From Leptodactylus fallax (taxonomy: Eukaryota > Chordata > Amphibia > Anura > Leptodactylidae): a stretch of 64,000 nt of DNA. Where the stretch lies: the NCBI GenBank assembly GCA_947044405.1, contig CAMRHE010000653.1, forward strand, positions 124,001 through 188,000. The letters are read 5' to 3'. Below are positions 54,490-63,840 of the stretch, piece by piece. Numbering within the stretch: position 1 is the stretch's first letter; each line of letters begins with the position of its first letter. The notes below the pieces were generated by a model. The model did not search any database and was not told where the DNA came from. It saw only the letters and a list, made by a program, of their open reading frames with translations. The translations under genes were made by a program, and so were the position numbers.

Positions 54490-55020
54490 ACAATTAGGAA
54501 TTGCCACTTCGAATCCAAGAGTCAGTGCAGCGCTTTCTGATGGGATGAGTAAGAGTGGATTGTCTCCCACCCCAAGGCTTGGTGTTACCTTCAAGTCTGT
54601 ATGATATTAACATTCATTGTGGGAGGACATACAACAATTGAACTCCTCCCTTCTCTACCACATGTCAGCCTGACCTATCGGCCCTCATGGGAATATAATG
54701 TAGTCAAAGACCAAGAGCACAAAGGAAGAGGGGTCTTGGGTGAGGAGCAGGTTACACATGGTTAAGGCTTCTACTGGTAACGTCTCCCTTAGTTGGTAGA
54801 GGAGTAAGGCCTGAAGTTTGTGGTTAGTGGGCGTAGAGTTGGTACATCATGTCTCCTGCAGTTGCTTGCTCCAATGGAAATATCCATTCAAAGAGACAAA
54901 GGTACTCAAAGCCCGGGTATCCACAATAGGGCTTAAAGCACGAGGAGTATTTTTGTTCCATAATGGGTTTATGAATAACGTGTGGCATGGTGGAAACCAG
55001 ACTCCCCGCACAGTCATAGT
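54490..55020 (-). pseudogene. SBK1-like kinase exon 3, C-lobe and tail
   Basis: The C-lobe gives MMYQLYAH in one frame and PVEALTMCNLLLTQDPSS in another. Here the TGACATTC after DPSS is deleted, so the shared stop is absent. Upstream, SPIVDTR-like and YPFHHATRYS fragments mark the activation segment, and the exon is truncated at 55020-55030, before HRD. The acidic tail is present near 54500-54660 in broken frames. Confidence 0.68.
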
Positions 55021-55084
55021 CCTTTTGAGCGCATTTTAACATATTTTCTTGGAGTGGGGAGGCGCTGACTTTCCCTGTAACTAA

Positions 55085-56230
55085 ATTCTGAGGAATTTAC
55101 CCCCAGTTACAGGAGTAATGCAGCCTCATTATAATAACTGCAGAGCTGATCCTCTAGGACCCAGCAGTTCTAGCAGTCTCTCTGATCCCAGGAGGATCAC
55201 GTAACCACCAGGTCAGATGGGAGCCGTATCATGGTGGCTCCCATAGCTGTGTATACAGTGATCTAGAAGGCAGAGATGGTAAAAACTCTGACTTCCTAGA
55301 GGATCTCCAGATGTAGTTAATCGGCTTCCCAATCTGTGCAGCTTTTTAATATTGCAAGGACTTACAGGCACATCCTTGGAGGATAAGAGGATCTGCCTGG
55401 ATGTAAATACTCTATGGGTGGACAGAACTGGTTAAAATGGTTTTCTGGGTACAAAATGAATAATTTGTCTGCTAGTGCTATTAATGGCTTAAGTGATCTC
55501 CCCCACAATCCCATGATTTGAGCGAGTTCATAGTTCTATGGGAGCTCCTGGTATTTCCATCTTCCTGTTTTGTACTAAAACACCCATGATTCCTTGGACT
55601 GTACTCAGAGCTGCAACTCACTCTCTTCTCTCTGACTCCTTAGCTAGCCTGTCCACCCTCAGCAGCCATCATTAGACTCCTGGTTCTCACTCCATAACCT
55701 TCTCCTCTAATATTGTAATCCCTTCCATAGATCATCCATTAGTCACACAGAGAGCTTCAGGACACAACAGCATTAGATGTGGATTTATTTCACATGCACA
55801 AAGTTTCACCTCCTATTGCAGGAACCTTTCTCAAGCAGTGTCGGTGCCCTATAGCAAACCCTTATAGCAAAGCTCCAGGATTAGCAATTAATAGCTCATT
55901 AATACAATTCATGTGTACAAAGTGCAAACTACAGAAGTGCATCATGGTCAATGTGATTCATAGAAATATATAATGTAATTAGTGAAATAAATGTATATAT
56001 GTAACTACTAGAAAACTTATATAACTAGTGCATGTGCAATGAATTCCAATGACCTCACATCTTTCTGAGCAGTATTCACACCCATAATATTCAATCCAAT
56101 CCCGAGATCCTCATAGCAGCCGCTGTCTGTATGGTAGCAACAGGAACTGTCTTACTTGGAGATGGGTGAATCAACTCATACCGAGCCTTGTTCTGTGTGA
56201 ATATTCAATATATTTTTTATAAAACATATA
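55085..56230. repeat. Duplicated unit segment, copy 3
   Basis: This matches 21095-23100 and 45810-46660. It lacks the foldback, the 438-bp hAT and the 1.08-kb insertion of copy 1. It is interrupted at about 56230-57940 by AT-rich sequence and the DD38E transposon. Confidence 0.7.
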
Positions 56231-56298
56231 GTGTGCAGATATAGATAGGGAGATGTGGGTGTGTTTGTGTTTTTTTTGGTTTTTTTATAATATATATA

Positions 56299-57907
56299 CA
56301 GTACAGACAAAGTTTGGACACCTTCTCATTCCAAGAGTTTTCTGTATTTTCATGACTATAAAAATTGTAGATTCACACTGAAGGCATCAAAACTATGAAT
56401 TAACACATGTGGAATTATATACTTAACAAAAAAGTGTGAAACAACTGAAAATATGTCTTATATTCTAAGTTCTTCAAAGTAGCCACCTTTTTCTTTGATT
56501 ACTGCTTTGCACACTCTTGGCATTCTCTTGATGATGAGCTTCAAGAGGTAGTCACCTGAAATGGTCTTCCAACAGTCTTGAAGGAGTTCCCAGAGATGCT
56601 TAGCACTTGTTGGCCCTTTTGCCTTCACTCTGCGGTCCAGCTCACCCCAAACCATCTCGATTGGGTTCAGGTCTGGTGACTGTGGAGACCAGGTCATCTG
56701 ACGTAGCACCCCATCACTCTCCTTCTTGGTCAAATAGCCCTTACACAGTCTGGAGGTGTGTTTGGGGTTATTGTCCTGTTGAAAAATAAATGGTCCAACT
56801 AAACACAAACCGGATGGAATAGCATGCTGCTGCAAGATGCTGTGGTAACCATGCTGGTTCAGTATTCCTTCAATTTTGAATAAATCCCCAACAGTGTCAC
56901 CAGCAAAGCACCCCCACACCATCACACCTCCTCCTCCATGCTTCATGGTGGGAACCAGGCATGTAGAGTCCATTCGTTCACCTTTTCGGCGTCGCACAAA
57001 GACACGGTGGTTGGAACCAAAGATCTCAAATTTGGACTCATCAGACCAAAGCACAGATTTCCACAGGTCTGATGTCCATTCCTTGTGTTCTTTAGCCCAA
57101 ACAAGTCTCTTCTGCTTGTTGCCTGTCCTTAGCAGTGGTTTCCTAGCAGCTATTTTACCATGAAGGCCTGCTGCACACATCTCTACAACAACTGTTAAGA
57201 GGAGACTGTGTCTACTGCTAGAACTCTGTGTGGCATTGACCTGGTCTCTAATCTGAGCTGCTGTTAACCTGCGATTTCTGAGGCTGGTGACTCGGATGAA
57301 CTTATCCTCTGCAGCAGAGGTGACTCTTGGTCTTCTTTTCCTGGGGCGGTCCTCATGTGAGCCAGTTTCTTTGTAGCGCTTGATGGTTTTGGCCACTGCA
57401 CTTGGGGACACTTTCAAAGTCATCCCAATTTTTCGGACTGACTGACCGTCATTTCTTAAAGTAATGATGGCCACTCGTTTTTCTTTACTTAGCTGCTTTT
57501 TTTTCTTGCCGTAATACAAATTCTAACACTAGATTCAGTAGGACTATCAGCTGTGTATCCACCTGACTTCTGAACAACACAACTGATGGTCCCAACCCCA
57601 TTTATAAGGCAAGAAATCCCACTTATTAAACCTGACAGGGCACACCTGTGAAATGAAAACCATTTCAGGTGACTACCTCTTGAAGCTCATCAAGAGAATG
57701 CCAAGAGTGTGCAAAGCAGTAATCAAAGCAAAAGGTGGCTACTTTGAAGAACCTAGAATATAAGACATATTTTCAGTTGTTTCACACTTTTTTAAGTATA
57801 TAATTCCACATGTGTTAATTCATAGTTTTGATGCCTTCAGTGTGAATCTACAATTTTTATAGTCATGAAAATACAGAAAACTCTTGGAATGAGAAGGTGT
57901 CCGTATA
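56299..57907 (-). mobile_element. Tc1/mariner element with DD38E spacing, nearly complete
   Basis: The left end is TA followed by CAGTACAGACAAAGTTTGG. Long inverted repeats of about 250 bp (56305-56560 and 57660-57903) include CACCTTCTCATTCCAAGAG and even the last codons of the transposase. The outermost bases of the right end are degraded (GGTGTCCGTATATG). The element contains an uninterrupted transposase ORF. It is the youngest-looking transposon in the window. Confidence 0.95.
56458..57519 (-). CDS. Tc1/mariner transposase, 353 residues, uninterrupted, with micro-inversion
   Basis: It cuts and re-inserts its own element at TA sites in the nucleus. Residues 10-50 form the first helix-turn-helix (QLSKEKRVAIITLRNDGQSV) and about 55-66 a basic GRPR-like hook (RPRKRRPRV). 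The catalytic triad is D160 (LWSDESKF), D249 (QQDNNPKHT) and E288 (NPIEMVW), with 38 residues between the last two, as in the Intruder (DD38E) group. The ORF ends GGYFEELRI. Residues 105-114 read SLLLTVVVEM; the opposite strand of the same DNA reads HISTTTVKRRLC, the sequence expected for the second helix-turn-helix. So 37 bp (57175-57211) are inverted without loss of frame, and the protein is probably inactive. The start codon chosen is the first Met of the frame. Confidence 0.9.
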   Translation of the reverse strand: MYYGKKKKQLSKEKRVAIITLRNDGQSVRKIGMTLKVSPSAVAKTIKRYKETGSHEDRPRKRRPRVTSAAEDKFIRVTSLRNRRLTAAQIRDQVNATQSSSSRHSLLLTVVVEMCAAGLHGKIAARKPLLRTGNKQKRLVWAKEHKEWTSDLWKSVLWSDESKFEIFGSNHRVFVRRRKGERMDSTCLVPTMKHGGGGVMVWGCFAGDTVGDLFKIEGILNQHGYHSILQQHAIPSGLCLVGPFIFQQDNNPKHTSRLCKGYLTKKESDGVLRQMTWSPQSPDLNPIEMVWGELDRRVKAKGPTSAKHLWELLQDCWKTISGDYLLKLIIKRMPRVCKAVIKEKGGYFEELRI

Positions 57908-57939
57908 TGTATATGAAATTTAAGAAATAGATGTTTGAT

Positions 57940-59129
57940 GCTATTGAATTAGTGTTTGTCCAGTTCTGGTGTGAGTAATTATATACGATCTGGCAGTTTG
58001 GACCTCCAGGAGGTAACAAGTTGCTTTCGTCAGATGCACCTCACATCTTCAAGGATGTCTGTTTAGAAATTCCTGAGGTGGGCTCATATAAGACTTTCAT
58101 GACTCTTGCTTGCCTACCTTTGGAAAATTCAGCACTGTCATGAATGGTGCCCACCGGGGTCACCTGAAGCAGTTGCTTGTTTTACAACAGTCTTTGCTCT
58201 CAATGTTCCTGTTATGAGCAGTAAGCTGTGCTCCAGCAATCATGGCATCCATATAAGAATGTATTAGTTCTGGTCTATACTAGAGACACAAACTGAAAAA
58301 TTTCATGTTCCCCAGTATGGCAAAAGTTGTCTGAGGTCTCTAAGCAAGTTCTTTGTAGTCAATAATTTTGACAAGCCTGTTTAATGGTTGGGGAATCTTG
58401 TATAAGCCATTTTGTCCTTTGTAAGGCTTCTTCAGTGAGCGGTGCATGTGAGCTAGTTCTGTAATTGTCCTCAATCTCACTCTAGCATGTGTGACGTGAT
58501 ACAAGATGGATTTCCACTGTATGATCAGTTCCTCACCATCTTCTCTACACGTACATGCTGCCCACCACATGTGGCTTCTCACTGGCTATATCCAATTCCA
58601 CAAAATTGCTCGATTTCGTGTTTTAGAATCAGCCGGTACTTATTTAATGTCTTAGACAAATGTCACCCATCAAATGGAATATTTTCCTCATAAGCTTTTG
58701 ATTTGATACATGTCTGACTGTAGTAACATGAATGTCTACTCCTTGTTGTATCAGGTATTCCACATTGTGCTCAATACCAATCTCTTTCATGTGTGACCAG
58801 AGTGAGTGGCGGTAGAAGTACAACAGAAAATGAACAGACTGCAGGGATGATCTATCGCAGGAACTAACAAGGTTTTAGGATTAGTGTAAGGGGACGATTT
58901 GCTGATACAAAGCAAGTTTTAAAAATCTGAAAAATTCCTGTATTTTCAAAGAATTAGACTCAGGATCTCTGCAGCTGATATAACATTTCCTACTGGGTTT
59001 TTTGACTTGGAGTTGACTTTCTCAGTCTGAAAGTGAGACCATTTTTGCATTTGACTTTAATATTGATCATACATATAAATTATTTTTTTAGCCAACTAGT
59101 AGTGTGGTGTAGACTGACATGGAATAAGT

Positions 59130-59164
<35 letters not shown>

Positions 59165-60190
59165 CAATGTGCAATTAGAAGTGAGAAATCTTTCATCCTT
59201 TTACATGATTCTTGCAATAATTCTTCGTTGCTCCTCTGTTCCATTATCCGTATCACTGCTGGTGCTTGAGCTTTGCTCAGCTTATTCTTCACACTGTGAC
59301 AGATGAAATGACCTGTCACTTGGGTCCACAATAGTTGCAGAACTTTCCTGTTTTCTACATTTTGGTCTGCCTGTAGCACGTCATCCCCATATATAGTGGA
59401 TAATGGCAAGACTCGCTCAATAGGTGAAAATCCTTCATATAGCATTGGTTTATGCTGTGACATGTTATGGAGCAGGATTATGTTATGACTCCATACTAGT
59501 GGAGTGGACGTTGCCATATAACTGGACATTCCCCTGCCCTTGCAGTACATGATGTATCTCCAATTCACCTGGAGCCAAATAGTGATGGGGTTCATCTGAT
59601 TCTGGAACAGAAATTACCAATTCTACAAACTGTTTGGGAAGTTTCTGCTGATGTTGTGTGACCAGACCTTTTCCTAGGTGAATGATTGTCCAAATCCAAA
59701 CTAGATTTTTGTGGATCAATAATGGAATCCGTCTCTTCTGGTTGAGATTTTTCCGCCACACTGTACACAATTTACACATGTTTGAACACTTAGACAGACT
59801 AGGTTGGTTATTAGTGTGAGAACTGACTGGTAGATGGGACTTCAGGTGACCGTACATTCTGGTCTGGCGTGGTGAATTTATTTGGAAAAATAGTCCTAAT
59901 CCCATTCTGTGGAAGAGTCCTTCTATCTTCATAGTATGAAAGGGAGTTACTTCTGGCCTGCAAAGAGCTGATGTGGTAGTTGTCATAAAGCTTTCCAGCA
60001 AACTCCTTTTATGCACATCTGATCCAGGTTCTCTGTATTGGCCAATCTGACTGAGCTATAATTGAGTTCTATCTGGCTATTTAGGAAAAGCATGTAGGCC
60101 GATGGAGCGATCACGATTTTAAGATTTACAGCCACAAACCATACAAGATGACTTTCTGGAGAACAGTTATAAAATTTTCAGTACAATGTT
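57940..60190 (-). mobile_element. Kolobok-like DNA transposon remnant, copy A5
   Basis: The longest copy, continuing the duplicated segment broken by the DD38E element. The minus strand has MRSHMWWAACTCREDGEELI (58520-58582), SICHSVKNKLSKAQAPAVI (59250), PMLYEGFSPIERVLPLS (59410-59460) and ELVISVPESDEPHHYLAPGE (59580-59640). A 35-nt T run at 59130-59164 interrupts it. Here GATTATGTTATGACTCC is open where copies A2 to A4 have TAG. No complete frame is left. Confidence 0.62.
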
Positions 60191-60219
60191 AGTTCAGATG
60201 CACTTTACAGAAGAAAAAT

Positions 60220-60457
60220 TTGATTTTAATTTTATGTCCATAATTTTGGGGATATGAATAATATGGGAAATGGATGATGCCAGGCTCCCGACAGTCAATC
60301 CGAAGTCTCCCAGCTTGATATGGTGACCATCCTTGTCCATCCTCAGCATGTTGTCTGGCTTCAGGTCTCTGTGCGCCAGTCCTCTTCCATGTATGTAGTC
60401 CAGAGCCCTGGATGTTTGTACTGCGCATCTCTTTACTGCATCCTCTGATATCCCAAA
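60220..60457 (-). pseudogene. SBK1-like kinase exon 3, catalytic part
   Basis: From the CTGCAG acceptor the minus strand reads [40 protein letters not shown] and [16 protein letters not shown]. The first ten residues match SBK1 very well (G..EDTVKRC..QL). HRD and DFG are intact. A 2-bp loss shifts the frame in GAW, and sequence stops being kinase-like at PKLWT, where Kolobok-like copy A5 begins. The helix F and C-lobe are therefore missing. Confidence 0.82.
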
Positions 60458-60719
60458 CTGCAGAAATCAGATCCGTATATATGCTAGTATAGAAGTAAAT
60501 GATGGTTATTTTATACATAATCATGACTGACCTTGATATGGTTGGTAGTTTTGATGAAGCAGTAGGTCAAACTAATATTGTAATGGGCATTGTGCATGAC
60601 ACATTATATGGTTATGGCCCTCTCCTCTACATATTGTAGGGTTTAGGGTGATTTCATGTTCAAGTATTTAAGTGATAAAGGGTATATTGTATGTAGAAGA
60701 ACATATGCAGACCTTTCGT

Positions 60720-60881
60720 GCATGATGTCGGCCATTGCTAGTTCCTGAGTCTAGATGTAGTAATCTGGAGTGTCTATAAAGATGAGATGTTCTGATGCGG
60801 GTGCTCAGACTGAGACAGCTCCATAAGAAACTTGTTTCTCAGTCCTGTCCTTCCTCTGTAGCTTCACAGCCAGTGGTTTAC
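60720..60881 (-). pseudogene. SBK1-like kinase exon 2 copy
   Basis: After the CTTTAG acceptor it reads KPLAVKLQRKDRTEKQV, with the AVK beta-3 lysine, but a deletion in helix C shifts the frame. SEHPHQNISSL-like and DTPDYYI sequences follow. The donor region is rearranged (CATGATGTCGG). It lies 260 bp upstream of the exon 3 part at 60220. Confidence 0.68.
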
Positions 60882-61159
60882 CTAAAGAGGATTTACAGCA
60901 ACCTTCTAAATCTCACATGGAAACTTTAGATTAGACATTTTCATTTTCCCTGGACTTTGATATCTACCACAGATTGTTGGTAGATCCCACAGATCTCCTG
61001 TCTGAGATGATGGGATTTAGACTTCCCATTAATTCATTCACTTAATTTTAATTGACAAACTATTCCCACCTGTATGTTTGGGAGCATTCTTACTCTGCAG
61101 CATGAAGACTTTTGCACAGCACTGTATATTGCTAAGATTAGTCTGCAGCATTTGCATAG

Positions 61160-61300
61160 ACAGCTTTCTTTGACCTTGTTCACATACCAATTTTAACTTT
61201 CTGCAAGCAAAACTAGTTCATACATTCCCTGACCAAGGCTCTCTGACTCTGTAGCTCTGTAATGTCTTGAACCTCCAGTTTGGATGACTGGTTACATTGT
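61160..61300 (-). pseudogene. SBK1-like kinase exon 1 (glycine-rich loop)
   Basis: The minus strand gives FKTLQSYRV and, after a frame change, LGQGMYELVLLAES before a stop. The GxG is present and the third loop glycine is replaced (MYE instead of TYG). It corresponds to the copy at 45570-45735 and is correctly placed upstream of exon 2 at 60720. Confidence 0.6.
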
Positions 61301-61439
61301 CGCTTTATAACTGATGTTTGTTCTCTTGTTTATAGCCTAAGGAACAGACTCCACATTACTCATAAGGAATATCCAGTATATGGAGGATTATTACATGGTC
61401 ATGTCCAGGTTTGGCATTTGCTTTCACAATGACTCTCCA

Positions 61440-62200
61440 TCATGAATCTGAAACACTACAGACTCACCAGTCTGGGAAAGGTGGGGTGAAGGCCTTAAAA
61501 TATCTTCTGCAAAAATGTTACAAAGGACTGGCTCAAATGCTTTACACTCAAGCACTGTCTGTACAGCGCTCTATACACCTTACATGAACATCTTGTGTGG
61601 GTTTTGTGATGGACTGTATATACCTGAGGGTGTAATGTGTGGTGTACAGATCTTCTTCTCTTTTTCACTACCAGTGTTTTCAGGCTTCTATTAAGCATTT
61701 GGCTTGCTCCACCATTTTTATAGCCTCGCACCTAATAATGGCAGATGAAGCCCTCTGGTATATATTGTAACTGCAGTCGACCATGTCTAGTCCTAAACTC
61801 TCTGCTGCCAAAATGTTACTTTCTAGTCTAGCAGTAACCTTTGTACATCTGCTTGGGTCAGGGGCACAAGCAGTTAATTCTGAATAGTGGTCTGACAAAT
61901 GGGGAAATAGATTCTGGGTATTAGTAGACTGTATATATGGTCACCACCTATTCTAATGACTTCTGAGTCTTGATCCTGGTCTATCAAGTGTTGCCAGATG
62001 TACCATCTATAAATGTATTTGGCAATTGCCTATTATGGCAAACCCCAACATTTGAATGGAGTTATGACTTAGTGGTGATGCTTTCAGTAGCCGAGGATTC
62101 CTCTACTTGACAAAGATGTGTCCATCTTACAACCCCTTTTTGTACCAGCCAGATTTCCTTTGAAGGGATATGATCTGACCGTTTTGATGCCACAACTGTC
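61440..62200. repeat. Kinase-unit 5' flank, paralogue 3
   Basis: This matches 15830-17290 without the hAT, and 41950-42480. Shared text includes CACAAGCAGTTAATTCTGAA and TTGCCAGATGTACCATCTAT. The plus-strand ORFs are short and not conserved between copies. Confidence 0.65.
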
Positions 62201-62214
62201 TTGTAGTGTCCTTA

Positions 62215-62565
62215 CAAAGAAATCTTACTAGGATGTCCTCTGTATAAGGTGATGGTCTTTAATATATTCCCCCAAACTCACCAAGCCAGGTGGATAAGGT
62301 GAAGCTTGGTGACGCCTTGCATGTGCTGACTTCTGCTTATATCATCCTTCAAGCATCTCTTGGAGCTCTTGTAGGGGATGTTGAACTTTCTCTATTTCCA
62401 ATTTGCACAGATAAGATGTCTCCCTACCCAGTTCTGTCTTCCTGCTTCATGGCAGTCATTGAAGATGTCTAAACCTGCCCAGTAATTCACTACTTCATGA
62501 TGTAGAAACTCAAGGACAAAGAACATATTTACATCCAAAGTAAAAGTGCATGATAACATTTTCCC
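62215..62565. repeat. Unit flank, paralogous to 51690-52075
   Basis: See the partner: TCTTGGAGCTCTTGTAGG corresponds to TCCTGGGGCTCTTGTAGG. It marks the far side of the last complete unit. No coding content. Confidence 0.65.
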
Positions 62566-62989
62566 TTTGAATTCACTTTGTCGCCTCCAATTTCAGAACT
62601 AAAACTAAGGATTATCGTGGTCATCGCTGAAGGTGAAAGCCCTCAACTATTTGGCTTCTAAGGCCTACTTCATATATATGAATTTCAGCTAAATTGGGGT
62701 GTAGCCCTATTAATATCAATGACCCAGCATAGTGGGTCAATTACAGCTAAGATCACTTCCCCCTGGAACTTGTTCTGTTTGATGTGACTCCCCATGGTGT
62801 GATCCATGTTATGATCCAATACATTATATATTGCTAATGATCCTCTTGTCCTATAGCCTTGTGCCAGTCAAATAGACCAATTTTAAGACCTAGAAAATTT
62901 TGAGAAATCAAGGAGCGAATACTGAATGTGTTAAATTGGCAGACATAACTGTTCATGTGGCTAGACCCAGGTACTTGTACCAAGAGTAG

Positions 62990-63374
62990 CTGGTTAATAA
63001 GAAATTTCCACTTCAGATCCAAGAGTCAGTGCAGCATTTTCTGATGGGATCAGAGTGGCTTGTCCTCTATCCTGAGACTTGGTGTTACCTTCTTGGTCTT
63101 GTATGATTGTGAATTCCAATAATTTGCTGTCCTCTACAATGAATGTTATGCACTCCTCTTCCTCCTCTACCACCACCATGTCCTAATCTACCAAATCAGC
63201 TTTCTGTAGGACATAGATGTAATCTAAGAGCACAGAGTCAGGAAGAGGGGGTCTTGGGTGTGGGGCATGTTACACATGGTTACGGCTTCTACTGGTAACT
63301 TCTCCCTATTGGTAGTCCAGAGCCCTGGATATTTGCACTGGGCATCTCTTTACTGCATTCTGTGGCATCCTAAC
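62990..63374 (-). pseudogene. SBK1-like kinase exon 3 with internal deletion
   Basis: The tail is the best preserved in the window: one frame (62994-63179) reads MVVVEEEEECITFIVEDSKL and ends AALTLGSEVEISY. Upstream, DSVLLDYIYVLQKADLV precedes a TAG. At about 63312 the C-lobe codons join directly to TTGGACTAC of helix E, so the catalytic loop, DFG and helix F are deleted. The acceptor CTGCAG is kept. Confidence 0.72.
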
Positions 63375-63668
63375 CTGCAGAAATCAGGTCTGTATATATG
63401 ATATATAGAAGTAGATCTCATGATCTTGTATTTTACACTGTGACAGATCTTGATATGGTTGGTAGTTTTGATGAAGCAGTAGATCAAACTAATAGTGATG
63501 GGCATTTTGGTTTGGAACAATGATATGGTTATGGAACCTATTGTAGGGCTGAAGATGACCTCATGATACTTGGCCATGTGATGTGACTGTATTTCTATTT
63601 TAGCCTCTGGAATCTCACAACAGGGTATATTAAATGTAGATGAACATATGAAGTAGGCTTTTCTTACC

Positions 63669-63840
63669 TCAGCCAGGATATCATACATGGTGCCGGCCAT
63701 TGCTAGCTTGTGAGTCTAGATGTAGTAATCTGGAGTGTCTATAAAGATATGTCCTGATGCGGGTGCTCAGACTGAGACAGCTCCATAAGAAACCTGTTAA
63801 CTCCTGTCCTTCCTCTGTAGCTTCACAGCCATTGGTTTAC
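63669..63840 (-). pseudogene. SBK1-like kinase exon 2 with intact splice sites
   Basis: The CTTTAG acceptor and GTAAGAAAAG donor are both present. It starts KPMAVKLQRKDRS, with the beta-3 lysine, then a 12-bp deletion and stop. A second frame continues SQSEHPHQDIS and TPDYYI, ending GTMYDILAE. It pairs with the deleted exon 3 at 62990-63374. Confidence 0.7.
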
